Positions 8,669 through 16,262 of a DNA stretch of 64,000 nucleotides are shown in pieces. The stretch is from Nitrincola sp048264025. GTDB taxonomy: Bacteria > Pseudomonadota > Gammaproteobacteria > Pseudomonadales > Balneatricaceae. Location: assembly GCF_048264025.1 (NCBI RefSeq), contig NZ_JBLXDN010000014.1:44125-108124 (forward strand), read 5' to 3'. Positions within the stretch are counted from its first letter, which is position 1. Each line of letters begins with the position of its first letter. The notes under the pieces are model-generated. The model did no database searches, was not told the DNA's origin, and saw only the letters and a list, made by a program, of their open reading frames with translations. A program made the translations under genes and the position numbers.

Positions 8669-9982
8669 GTGACAAAAACACACCAACGAGCGGTACCGGC
8701 AGGGCGAATCTCACGCATGGCACACATGGGCGGTCTGGCAACGCGCCTGGCGGGCGGTATGTTGGCAGAGGGCGCCCGCCAGATGGCCTCGGGTAAACGT
8801 CCATCTTCCCGTGATTTGCTGATGACACCGGCTAATGTTCGCCGAGTAGCCGATAAGCTTTCACACCTGCGTGGTGCAGCGATGAAAATTGGGCAACTGT
8901 TGTCAATGGATGCCGGTGACCTGCTTCCTCCTGAACTGTCTGAGCTGTTATCGGTATTGCGTGCTGGCGCAAACCCCATGCCCATGCTGCAACTGGCGAC
9001 AATCATGGAAACCTCTATGGGTGAGGATTGGCAGTCACATTTCAGTCAGTTTGGCTTCACTCCGGTTGCGGCGGCATCTATCGGGCAGGTACATAAAGCG
9101 CTGGATCATCAGGGTCAGGCCCTGGCGCTGAAAATACAGTATCCTGGCATACGTCAGAGCATCGATTCAGATGTGGATAATGTCATTACCCTGCTGAAAA
9201 TGTCCCGGCTGCTACCCGCTGGCGTCATTGCGGATGAGTTGATTGACGAAGCCAAAGCTCAGTTGCATGCGGAGGCAGACTATCATCTGGAAGCACAACA
9301 CCTGCAGGCCTATAAAGCGCTGCTGGCGGATGATCCTAGTTTCCGAGTACCGCAATGCTATACGGAACTTTGCAGTGAAAACCTGCTGGTGATGTCATTT
9401 GAGCAGGGTGTTGCAGTTGAGTCTCTGACGGCTTATTCACTAGCGGAGCGTAATCGCTGTGCCGGGCTGTTATTGCAGCTGCTGTTTCGTGAGCTGTTCG
9501 AGTTCGGTCGCGTTCAGACAGATCCCAATTTTGCCAACTTCCTCTATGACCCTGATAACGGCCAACTGGTATTGCTGGATTTTGGTGCTACACGTCTTTA
9601 TTCCCCTGCACTTGTAATGGCCTACCGTCAGCTTTTTCATGCCGGGCTAAACCAGGATCGTCAGCAGTTATTGGAGGCAGCTACGCAGATCGGCTATTTT
9701 AGTGAGCAGGTCACTGCTTCGCAGCAACAAGCGGTGCTGGCACTCTTCGAGTTAGCCTTGGAGCCCTTGCGTTCGGATAGGTATGACTTTGCAGCCACAG
9801 ATCTGGCGCGGCGCATAAAAGATCAGGGTATGGCGTTGAGTATGCGTGAAGGCTACTGGCATTCTCCTCCCGTCGATGCGCTATTTTTGCATCGTAAGTT
9901 GGCCGGGCTGTATCTGTTATTTGCCCGTCTCGGTGTTTCTTTAGCATGTCGTGATATACTCCGACCTTGGTTAACAAACTGA
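8669..9982 (+). CDS. ABC1/UbiB-family atypical kinase
   Basis: A 437-residue member of the ABC1 (AarF/UbiB/COQ8) family of atypical protein kinase-like ATPases, often tied to ubiquinone or lipid homeostasis. Visible motifs: the family-defining KIGQ in AAMKIGQLLSMD near residue 73, an alanine-rich nucleotide loop PVAAASIGQVHKA, the lysine of ALKIQYPG, the catalytic-loop-like DPNFANFL and the metal-binding LLDFGATR. It lacks the C-terminal membrane helices of UbiB itself, so it is more likely a soluble paralogue than the ubiquinone-operon protein. Start is GTG with AAGGAG six bases before it. Substrate is unknown. Confidence 0.85.
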   Translation: MTKTHQRAVPAGRISRMAHMGGLATRLAGGMLAEGARQMASGKRPSSRDLLMTPANVRRVADKLSHLRGAAMKIGQLLSMDAGDLLPPELSELLSVLRAGANPMPMLQLATIMETSMGEDWQSHFSQFGFTPVAAASIGQVHKALDHQGQALALKIQYPGIRQSIDSDVDNVITLLKMSRLLPAGVIADELIDEAKAQLHAEADYHLEAQHLQAYKALLADDPSFRVPQCYTELCSENLLVMSFEQGVAVESLTAYSLAERNRCAGLLLQLLFRELFEFGRVQTDPNFANFLYDPDNGQLVLLDFGATRLYSPALVMAYRQLFHAGLNQDRQQLLEAATQIGYFSEQVTASQQQAVLALFELALEPLRSDRYDFAATDLARRIKDQGMALSMREGYWHSPPVDALFLHRKLAGLYLLFARLGVSLACRDILRPWLTN

Positions 9983-10013
9983 TTATTCAAGGCACCTATT
10001 TAAGGAATTATCC

Positions 10014-10403
10014 ATGTTTACACAGACAATCACGCCCGCTTTTTACGATACCGATGGTCTGGGGCATATCAATAACACCCGTGTGCCGCAGTGGTTTGAA
10101 GGGGCCAGGAACGAACTCTTTCGAATTTTCACTCCCGATCTGGATATGAAAAAATGGCAACTGATACTGGCACGCATTGAGGTGGATTTTGTGGGTGAAC
10201 TGTTTTATGGCAAGGATGTCGAAATTCGTACTACAGTCAGCCGCATCGGTAGCAGCTCCTTCAGCGTACATCAGGAAGCCTGGCAGCAGGGTGTGCTTGG
10301 TGCCAAAGGTGAAGCTGTGATGGTACGCTATGATTTTGCCGCTGCTAAAGCGTTACCCCTTAGTGATGAGCAAAAAACCGCCCTGGAACTTCATCAGGCA
10401 TAA
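10014..10403 (+). CDS. acyl-CoA thioesterase, 4HBT hotdog family
   Basis: A 129-residue single-domain hotdog protein. The N-terminal YDTDGLGHINNTRVPQWFEGAR is the 4-hydroxybenzoyl-CoA thioesterase-type active-site segment, with the likely catalytic Asp near residue 14 followed by the substrate helix; the strand RIEVDFVGELFYGKDVEIRT is also typical. Such enzymes hydrolyse acyl-CoA thioesters, but the acyl group cannot be read from sequence. It follows the ABC1 gene by about 30 bases on the same strand and could be co-transcribed; it is separated from arsS by 85 bases. Confidence 0.8.
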   Translation: MFTQTITPAFYDTDGLGHINNTRVPQWFEGARNELFRIFTPDLDMKKWQLILARIEVDFVGELFYGKDVEIRTTVSRIGSSSFSVHQEAWQQGVLGAKGEAVMVRYDFAAAKALPLSDEQKTALELHQA

Positions 10404-10488
10404 ATCAGTGGGCAGAGTGTAAGGAATCCAATCCTGTTACGACTAGGGGGTTAACCAGTCACTGCAACACACGATTCAGGATAAGGTT

Positions 10489-11451
10489 ATGAAAGATACT
10501 CTGCCACTATTGATAGCAACAGATTTTCGTCCGCTAGAGCGTGAAGGATTGGCTGTACTGCAGGCGAATATTACCCTCAAGTGCAACCAATCCTGCTTTC
10601 ACTGTCATGTTGCCTCCAGTCCCAAACGCACTGAAATGATGAGCGATGAGGCATTGGAGCTGCTACTGCAAATGCTCGATCAACACCCGGAGATACATAC
10701 GCTGGATATTACTGGCGGTGCACCTGAACTGCATCCACGGTTTCAGTGGCTGGTCAGACAGGCGCGTCAGCGCGGTGTAACGGTGATTGATCGTTGTAAT
10801 CTCACTATCTTGTCCGAACCTGGTTTTGAGAGCATGGCGGCCTTTTTGGCTGAGCAGCAGGTCGATATTGTCGCCTCCTTGCCCTGCTATTCAGCCGACA
10901 ATGTTAACGCGCAGCGCGGAGATGGGGTCTTCGATGCCAGTATTGCCGGGCTAAAGCAGCTAAATGCATTGGGCTATGGCGTAGACGGCACCGGCCTGAC
11001 GTTGAATCTGGTGTATAACCCTTTGGGTCCGGCTTTGCCGCCCTCGCAGGTTGATCTGCAAGCGGCTTATAAGCGCGAGTTGAAGGTGCATTTCGGCATA
11101 GAGTTTAATCAGCTGTTTACCCTGGCGAATATGCCGATTCAGCGCTTTGGCAGTACCCTGATCAGTAAGGGTCAGTTCGACAGCTATATGCAGCTATTGA
11201 AGGATAACTTCAACGCCGCAACGCTACCTGATCTGATGTGTCGCAATACCCTGTCAATGGATTACTTAGGGCAGGTGTATGATTGCGATTTTAACCAGCA
11301 GCTTAAATTGCATGCCGGCAGCTCAGTTGAGCCCCGGCATTTACGTGATTACCTGGATCTGGACCTGAAAGGCCTGCCAATCAAAGTGGCAGACCATTGT
11401 TATGGCTGTACCGCCGGACAGGGTAGCAGTTGCGGTGGTGCGCTATCCTAA
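10489..11451 (+). CDS. arsS: arsenosugar biosynthesis radical SAM protein ArsS
   Basis: ArsS-type radical SAM enzymes are reported to attach the 5'-deoxyadenosyl group of SAM to dimethylarsenite, the committed step to arsenosugars. The 320-residue protein has the iron-sulfur motif CNQSCFHC (CX3CX2C, residues 32-39), the SAM-binding TGGAPELHP, and a cysteine-bearing C-terminal DUF3641-type domain ending CYGC and SSCGG (Cys near 304, 307 and 315). Some family members are selenoproteins; here no in-frame TGA interrupts the gene. ATG has AGGATAA upstream. It opens a cluster with the flavoprotein and two glycosyltransferase-like genes downstream. Function is by family assignment. Confidence 0.85.
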   Translation: MKDTLPLLIATDFRPLEREGLAVLQANITLKCNQSCFHCHVASSPKRTEMMSDEALELLLQMLDQHPEIHTLDITGGAPELHPRFQWLVRQARQRGVTVIDRCNLTILSEPGFESMAAFLAEQQVDIVASLPCYSADNVNAQRGDGVFDASIAGLKQLNALGYGVDGTGLTLNLVYNPLGPALPPSQVDLQAAYKRELKVHFGIEFNQLFTLANMPIQRFGSTLISKGQFDSYMQLLKDNFNAATLPDLMCRNTLSMDYLGQVYDCDFNQQLKLHAGSSVEPRHLRDYLDLDLKGLPIKVADHCYGCTAGQGSSCGGALS

Positions 11452-11465
11452 CAGTTGGATGGCGG

Positions 11466-12332
11466 TTATTTTAACAACAGGCTGATCCGCTCACAGGTTG
11501 CACTATCCATCGCCTCCAGCGGTGTCACCAGACCGCTGGCCAATGCACTGTGGGCAATAGATTCCGGCCAGGTTTGTGCCAGCTGTTTAATCGCGGCCAG
11601 GGCAATTTTTTGTGCTGTCTGTGCATTTTTCATCAGATTGCCGATGGCATAATCAGCACTGACATGGGGCTCTTTAGGGTGCCAGCAGTCATAGTCTGTC
11701 ACCATACCCAAGGAGGCATAGGCTATTTGTGCTTCCCGCGCCAGACGCGCTTCCGGCATGTTGGTCATACCGATAATCCCCGCCCCCATACTTCGGTACC
11801 AGTGAGATTCTGCCTGGGTAGAGAACTGTGGCCCTTCTATACAGATATAGGTTTTATGCTGGTGCAGTTTGACCGCATCGTCGCCTTGCAGTTGCTGCAC
11901 GGCATCGGCGAGCAGGCTGGTCAGGGCGGGGCAGACGGGTTGAGACAGGGCGACATGGGCCACGGCTCCGGCGCCAAAAAAACTATTCGGTCGTTGCCGG
12001 GTCATATCGATATATTGATCCGGCAGTACCATATCCAGCGGTGCAATCTCCTCACTCAGGGAGCCTACTGCTGAAAAGGAGATCAGGTAGCGCACGCCCA
12101 GCTGTTTCATCGCATAAATATTGGCCTGATAGGGGACTTCGCCCGGCAGTAGCCGGTGCCCTCGTCCGTGGCGTGCCAGAAAAACCACCGGGATGCCCTG
12201 TATCCGGCCACTCACTAGGCTGTCTGAAGGAGCACCATACGGGGTGCTGAGCTGGTGTTCCTGACGATCTTCAAGGTCTGGCATATCGTACAAGCCACTA
12301 CCGCCAAGAATGCCGATTTTTATGTCTGTCAT
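11466..12332 (-). CDS. mtnP: S-methyl-5'-thioadenosine phosphorylase family protein
   Basis: The 288-residue protein belongs to the purine nucleoside phosphorylase/MTA phosphorylase family: GILGGSGLY at the N-terminus, phosphate-binding RHGRGHRLLP, CIEGPQFSTQAES, and MTNMPEARLAREAQIAYASLGMVTDYDCW near the active site. It normally splits methylthioadenosine into adenine and methylthioribose 1-phosphate. It is convergent to arsS, 14 bases apart, inside the arsenosugar cluster. Because the ArsS product is a 5'-substituted deoxyadenosine, this enzyme could remove adenine from it; that role is an inference and ordinary MTA salvage is equally possible. Confidence 0.88.
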   Translation of the reverse strand: MTDIKIGILGGSGLYDMPDLEDRQEHQLSTPYGAPSDSLVSGRIQGIPVVFLARHGRGHRLLPGEVPYQANIYAMKQLGVRYLISFSAVGSLSEEIAPLDMVLPDQYIDMTRQRPNSFFGAGAVAHVALSQPVCPALTSLLADAVQQLQGDDAVKLHQHKTYICIEGPQFSTQAESHWYRSMGAGIIGMTNMPEARLAREAQIAYASLGMVTDYDCWHPKEPHVSADYAIGNLMKNAQTAQKIALAAIKQLAQTWPESIAHSALASGLVTPLEAMDSATCERISLLLK

Positions 12333-12422
12333 ACTGTTATCCTAATACACTGCGTGCGTCATCAAGTCTGCACAAGGGGTTTGAGGCAGATACTTAGACT
12401 GAGTCGAAGCCAAGTGTTAAAA

Positions 12423-12471
12423 CTTACACCAGCTGTGTAAGGAAACCCAGTTGAATCCGACTTAAGTGTAA
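12423..12471. promoter_or_regulatory. inverted repeat CTTACAC/GTGTAAG and further GTGTAA half-site
   Basis: In the 174-base gap between mtnP (minus) and the flavoprotein gene (plus) lies CTTACAC, a 5-base spacer and GTGTAAG (12423-12441), and another GTGTAA at 12466-12471 next to the palindrome ACTTAAGT. This spacing of identical half-sites looks like an operator for a dimeric regulator; no known regulator is recognised. Confidence 0.35.
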
Positions 12472-12506
12472 ATAGAATCAACGAAAACAGGGCCATAGGA
12501 GTTGCC

Positions 12507-13610
12507 GTGCCAAAACGCCTTATCCTACTCGGGGGTGGTCATGCTCATTTGCGGGTACTTAAACATTTAATTGAGCATAAGCCCGCTGAATTAGAAGTGC
12601 TGTTGGTGTCGCCATCTCCCTGGCAATACTATTCAGGCATGCTGCCTGGGTTGCTGGCCGGTGATTATGCGTTGCAGGATTGCCGTGTGGATTTGGCCAG
12701 TATAGCCCGACGTGCCGGTGTGTCACTGATTATAGCCGCCGTAGAGCACTGGGATGCGCCGCAGCGCTTGCTGGACCTTAGCGATGGCCGATCACTGAGT
12801 TATGACTTGCTGTCGGTCAATACCGGCAGTGAAACACAGCTTGGCGAACTGCAGGCGGTAGGCGATGTGTTGTTACCCATCAAGCCGCTGGACCACTTTT
12901 ATCAACGCTGTCAGCAGCTGTTTGATGCCTATGCTCCAGGTGATACAGCGACAGTGGCTGTGGTGGGCGGTGGTGCGGCGGGTGCTGAAATCGCCATGGC
13001 GGTGCAGCAGGCATTGCAAACGCGCAGTTTGTGTGCAGATACTCTATTAATCACTGGGAAGTGTGGCGTATTAGCCGGGCATGCAAACGCGGTGAAGCGT
13101 CGACTGCGGCAGTTGCTCCAGCATAAGGGTATTGAGGTGATCGCCTCGCGTGCCCGTGCGATCGAGCCGGGCAGGCTAGAGGTGGGCGACAAACAACTGA
13201 GGGTGGATCTGCTGATTGCTACAACGGGTGCACGCGCCCCCGACTGGTTAAAGCCAGCAGGTGTGTCTCTGGCCAAAGATGGTTTTATTGCGGTGAATGC
13301 CTGCCAGCAAAGCCTGTCACACCCTGAAGTGTTTGCCGTTGGTGATGTCGCCAGTCGCGTGGACAAACCGCTGGACAAATCCGGTGTCCATGCCGTTAAA
13401 GCGGGTGGGGTGTTGTGCCATAATCTGCTGGCCGCCGCTAAGGCACAAACACTGAAACCCTATAAGCCCCGTCCGGTCAGTCTGTACCTGCTAAATACCG
13501 CTGATGGCAAGGCGCTGCTTTCCTGGGGGCCTTTAACGGCTCAGGGGGCTTGGGTGCTTAAATGGAAGCACTGGTTGGATAGCACATTTATCAGGGAATT
13601 TAATGAATAA
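12507..13610 (+). CDS. FAD/NAD(P)-dependent oxidoreductase, SelD-associated type (TIGR03169-like)
   Basis: The 367-residue flavoprotein resembles the NDH-2-like domain found fused to or beside selenide water dikinase. Visible motifs are the FAD-binding LILLGGGHAHLRVL at the N-terminus, the second dinucleotide fold VAVVGGGAAGAEIAMAVQ near residue 150, and FAVGDVASRVDKP near 280. It lacks the SelD kinase part and no selD occurs in the window. Start is GTG with AGGAG five bases before it. Its end overlaps the next gene by eight bases, so it belongs to the arsenosugar/rSAM-selenodomain operon. Its redox substrate is unknown. Confidence 0.8.
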   Translation: MPKRLILLGGGHAHLRVLKHLIEHKPAELEVLLVSPSPWQYYSGMLPGLLAGDYALQDCRVDLASIARRAGVSLIIAAVEHWDAPQRLLDLSDGRSLSYDLLSVNTGSETQLGELQAVGDVLLPIKPLDHFYQRCQQLFDAYAPGDTATVAVVGGGAAGAEIAMAVQQALQTRSLCADTLLITGKCGVLAGHANAVKRRLRQLLQHKGIEVIASRARAIEPGRLEVGDKQLRVDLLIATTGARAPDWLKPAGVSLAKDGFIAVNACQQSLSHPEVFAVGDVASRVDKPLDKSGVHAVKAGGVLCHNLLAAAKAQTLKPYKPRPVSLYLLNTADGKALLSWGPLTAQGAWVLKWKHWLDSTFIREFNE

Positions 13611-14292
13611 GCCTGCCGATATTTCGATTATTGTGCCTATCCTGAATGAGTCAGAGACGATTGGGCGTGAGCTGCCACGGCTACAGCAGTTGAGTCAGCA
13701 AGGCTGTGAATTGATCTTTGTCGATGGTGGCAGTCGGGATGATTCAGTAGCACAGCTAAGTGCCACAGGAATGCGTGTAGTGCACTCAGCCCCTGGGCGG
13801 GCCAAACAAATGAATCTGGGAGCCGGTCTGGCGACTACCGAGCGGTTGTTATTCTTACATGTCGATACCCGTCTGCCGGATCAGGCTCCGGCCCTGATCT
13901 GTACCGCGTTGAGCAAAGATCAGAGCGGTCAATGGGGACGATTTGATGTCAGCATTGAAGGTCAGCACCCAATGCTCAAGTGTGTGAGCTGGATGATGAA
14001 TCTACGCTCCCGGCTGACCGGAATGGCTACCGGGGATCAGGCAGTGTTTATCCGCCGTGACCTGTTTAATCGGGTAGGTGGTTTTCCACAGCAACCCTTA
14101 ATGGAAGACATTGAGATCAGTCGGCGCTTGAAGCAACAGGCTCGTCCTGTCTGTCTCAAAGCCAAGGTGCAGACGTCCGGGCGGCGCTGGGAACAGCAGG
14201 GCGTTTGGCGCACAATACTGCTGATGTGGCGGCTACGCTTTGCCTACTGGCGCGGTGTGCCCGCCGAGCAACTGGCCAGGTTATATCGATGA
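13603..14292 (+). CDS. family 2 glycosyltransferase, arsenosugar-cluster type (TIGR04283-like)
   Basis: The 229-residue GT-A fold protein starts DISIIVPILNESETIGREL and has LIFVDGGSRDDSV and the metal-binding LHVDTRLPD, then the acceptor-side GDQAVFIRRDLFNRVGGFP and MEDIEISRRLKQ. Family members sit beside ArsS and a CofC-like partner in many genomes and are named arsenosugar biosynthesis glycosyltransferases; their exact donor and acceptor are not settled. No membrane helix is evident. It overlaps the flavoprotein gene by eight bases and the next gene by four (ATGA), so the three are translated as one unit. Confidence 0.83.
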   Translation: MNKPADISIIVPILNESETIGRELPRLQQLSQQGCELIFVDGGSRDDSVAQLSATGMRVVHSAPGRAKQMNLGAGLATTERLLFLHVDTRLPDQAPALICTALSKDQSGQWGRFDVSIEGQHPMLKCVSWMMNLRSRLTGMATGDQAVFIRRDLFNRVGGFPQQPLMEDIEISRRLKQQARPVCLKAKVQTSGRRWEQQGVWRTILLMWRLRFAYWRGVPAEQLARLYR

Positions 14293-14921
14293 ACACACGT
14301 ATCGTGATTTTTGCCAAAGCCCCACGGCCAGGTCAGGTCAAAACCCGTTTGATTCCAGCGCTGGGGGCTGAAGGCGCCGCCCGGCTAGCGGGTTATCTGC
14401 TCAACTCGACTGTTAAAGAAGCCTTACAAAGTCAGGCGGATAGCGTGGAACTCTGTGCATCCCCCAGTGTTAACGATCCTGCCTGGGATGGGGTTAGTCT
14501 TCCCGAGGGTGTCAGATTGAGTGCACAAGGAAGCGGTGATCTGGGTGAGCGTATGGCAGGGGCCGTTCAACGTGTATTGCATCAGGGGGAGCAGGTCATT
14601 CTGATTGGTACGGACTGTCCGGGTTTAACCCACCAGCGCTTGAACCAGGCGATAGCAGCGTTACAGACCCAGCGTGCAGTGATGTTTGAAGCACTGGATG
14701 GCGGTTATACCCTGCTGGGGTTGCAGGCGTTTGATCCTTCATTGTTTCGGCAGATTGATTGGAGTACCGAAAAAGTCAGTGCGCAAACCCAGCTGGCTTT
14801 TTCCAAGTTAGGCTGGCAATGTAAGGTTTTGGGACAGCTAGCGGATATTGACCGGCCAGAGGATCTGCGCTGGTTACCATCTGCCTGGCTGGCTGAAGTC
14901 AAAGCGCCTATAAATAAGTGA
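14289..14921 (+). CDS. CofC-like nucleotidyl/glycosyltransferase, arsenosugar-cluster type (TIGR04282-like)
   Basis: The 210-residue protein begins MNTRIVIFAKAPRPGQVKTRL, the nucleotide-binding loop of the TIGR04282 family, followed by GDLGERMAGAVQRVL, LIGTDCPGLTHQRL and the late EALDGGYTLLGLQ. The fold is that of MobA/CofC-type nucleotidyltransferases, but the family is annotated as an arsenosugar glycosyltransferase by context. The ATG overlapping the previous stop (ATGA) is chosen; the reading frame stays open farther upstream but only inside the previous gene. It pairs with the preceding glycosyltransferase almost everywhere the two occur. Confidence 0.83.
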   Translation: MNTRIVIFAKAPRPGQVKTRLIPALGAEGAARLAGYLLNSTVKEALQSQADSVELCASPSVNDPAWDGVSLPEGVRLSAQGSGDLGERMAGAVQRVLHQGEQVILIGTDCPGLTHQRLNQAIAALQTQRAVMFEALDGGYTLLGLQAFDPSLFRQIDWSTEKVSAQTQLAFSKLGWQCKVLGQLADIDRPEDLRWLPSAWLAEVKAPINK

Positions 14922-14931
14922 TCTTCAAGCT

Positions 14932-15552
14932 ATGTCTGAGCCAGACACACACAGCCCGACGGCTGAAGCCAATGGGGTAAATACACAGGATACGGCCGAC
15001 CTGAATCGACGTTTGGGTAATTTGCGGCCCAGACTACTGGCGTTTGCCCGTTTACAGCTGAGTGATCGGGACATGGCTGAAGATGTGACTCAGGAAGCTA
15101 TCACCGCCGCATGGCAGGGGCTGGCAGAGTTTCGTGGCGAATCGCAATTTGAAACCTGGGTATTTGGCATACTGCGCTTCAAAATTATTGATGAGATTCG
15201 CCGTAAGAAAGCCTTCAAGCCGATGAGTTTTGATGAGGCAAGTCTTGCGGATATTGATGGCTTTTTTAAAACCAGTGAAACCTGGAGCAAGGCCAGTGCA
15301 CCTGCAAGCTGGAGTGAGCCTGATCAAGTGCTGGAGCAGGATCAGTTCTGGCAGGTGTTTGATATTTGTGTGTTTCATTTGCCGGAAAATACCGCCAGGG
15401 TGTATTCCCTGCGCGAGATGATCGGTCTGGATACACAGGAAATCTGTGATTTGTTGCAGATCAGTGAACAGAACTGCTGGGTGATTCTGCATCGGGCCCG
15501 CCTGAAGCTGCGTGCCTGCCTGGAGAATGGCTGGTTCCTGAAAACGAGGTAA
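14932..15552 (+). CDS. ECF-like RNA polymerase sigma factor (TIGR02943-like)
   Basis: The 206-residue sigma70-family protein has region 2 around residues 25-85 (RLLAFARLQLSDRDMAEDVTQEA, then FETWVFGILRFKIIDEIRRKK) and region 4 near the end (TARVYSLREMIGLDTQEICDLLQISEQNCWVILHRARLKLR). The linker between them is longer than in minimal ECF factors, as in the TIGR02943 group. It begins ten bases after the CofC-like gene and is followed eight bases later by a small zinc anti-sigma gene, so it very likely controls this or a related operon. Its target promoters are unknown. Confidence 0.88.
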   Translation: MSEPDTHSPTAEANGVNTQDTADLNRRLGNLRPRLLAFARLQLSDRDMAEDVTQEAITAAWQGLAEFRGESQFETWVFGILRFKIIDEIRRKKAFKPMSFDEASLADIDGFFKTSETWSKASAPASWSEPDQVLEQDQFWQVFDICVFHLPENTARVYSLREMIGLDTQEICDLLQISEQNCWVILHRARLKLRACLENGWFLKTR

Positions 15553-15559
15553 TGAACCA

Positions 15560-15775
15560 ATGAAATCGATGCGCTCCTGTAAGCACGCAACTGAGTTGAT
15601 GTCCCAGCAATATGATCGCAGCCTGAAAAGACCTGAGCGTTTCTGGTTAGCCGCGCATTTGATGCTGTGTTATCACTGCCGGCGTTGCCATCAGCAATTC
15701 AGCCTGCTGGAACAATCCTGCCAGGCGCGGCGTGAGCAGATGGAACAGAGCCCTAAAGGCAAACAGGATGCGTGA
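15560..15775 (+). CDS. zf-HC2-type anti-sigma factor
   Basis: A 71-residue protein with the zinc anti-sigma motif HLMLCYHC (His33, Cys37, Cys40) plus an early CKH and a further Cys43. There is no membrane helix, so it is a soluble cytoplasmic regulator that presumably binds the sigma factor encoded just upstream and releases it on loss of zinc or thiol oxidation, by analogy with RsrA/ChrR-type proteins. A thiol/zinc switch would suit an arsenic-related operon because trivalent arsenic attacks such sites, but that is inference. Confidence 0.82.
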   Translation: MKSMRSCKHATELMSQQYDRSLKRPERFWLAAHLMLCYHCRRCHQQFSLLEQSCQARREQMEQSPKGKQDA

Positions 15776-15778
15776 TCT

Positions 15779-16243
15779 ATGCGTAACCGCCTGAAAACCC
15801 TGATTCCACCACCCGTCTATCTGCTGAGCTTTGCCGCGTTGATGTGGCTGATGAGTACTTACGTCCCACTCTATCATTGGCTGGATATGCCCTGGCGCTA
15901 TGCCGGTCTGTTGTTGATTTTTCTGGCTGGACTTTCCGATCTCTGGTCACTGAGTTTGTTTCTGAAGCTCCATACCACCCCCAACCCCATGCGACCTGGT
16001 GCGGCGACACACCTGGTGACCACCGGGTTGTATCGCTACTCACGTAATCCTATGTACTTAGGCATGCTGGTGATGCTGATCGGCTGGTGGATCTGGCTGG
16101 GCAGCCTGACTCCAGTATTGCTGCTACCGGTGTTTATCTATCTGCTGGTAAAAATGCAGGTTGAACCGGAAGAGGAAGCACTTGAAGCTCACTTTGGTGA
16201 TCGCTATCGGGAATATAAGAGCAGCGTTCGTCGCTGGCTTTAA
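15779..16243 (+). CDS. isoprenylcysteine carboxyl methyltransferase-family membrane protein
   Basis: The 154-residue protein has three to four hydrophobic segments (residues about 12-30, 42-62, 92-130) and the ICMT/PEMT SAM-binding signature TTGLYRYSRNPMYLGMLVMLIG followed by EEEALEAHFGDRYREYKSSVRRW. Bacterial members methylate small or lipid-linked acceptors that are mostly unknown. It starts three bases after the anti-sigma stop and so belongs to the sigma/anti-sigma unit. Whether it takes part in arsenic methylation, in place of a soluble ArsM that is absent here, cannot be told from sequence. Confidence 0.8.
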   Translation: MRNRLKTLIPPPVYLLSFAALMWLMSTYVPLYHWLDMPWRYAGLLLIFLAGLSDLWSLSLFLKLHTTPNPMRPGAATHLVTTGLYRYSRNPMYLGMLVMLIGWWIWLGSLTPVLLLPVFIYLLVKMQVEPEEEALEAHFGDRYREYKSSVRRWL

Positions 16244-16262
16244 ATGCCTGTAATCGCAAATG

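Noticed and set aside
10489..11451. Selenoprotein version of ArsS
   Set aside because: No in-frame TGA is present and selD or a SECIS element was not seen; cysteines occupy the visible motifs.
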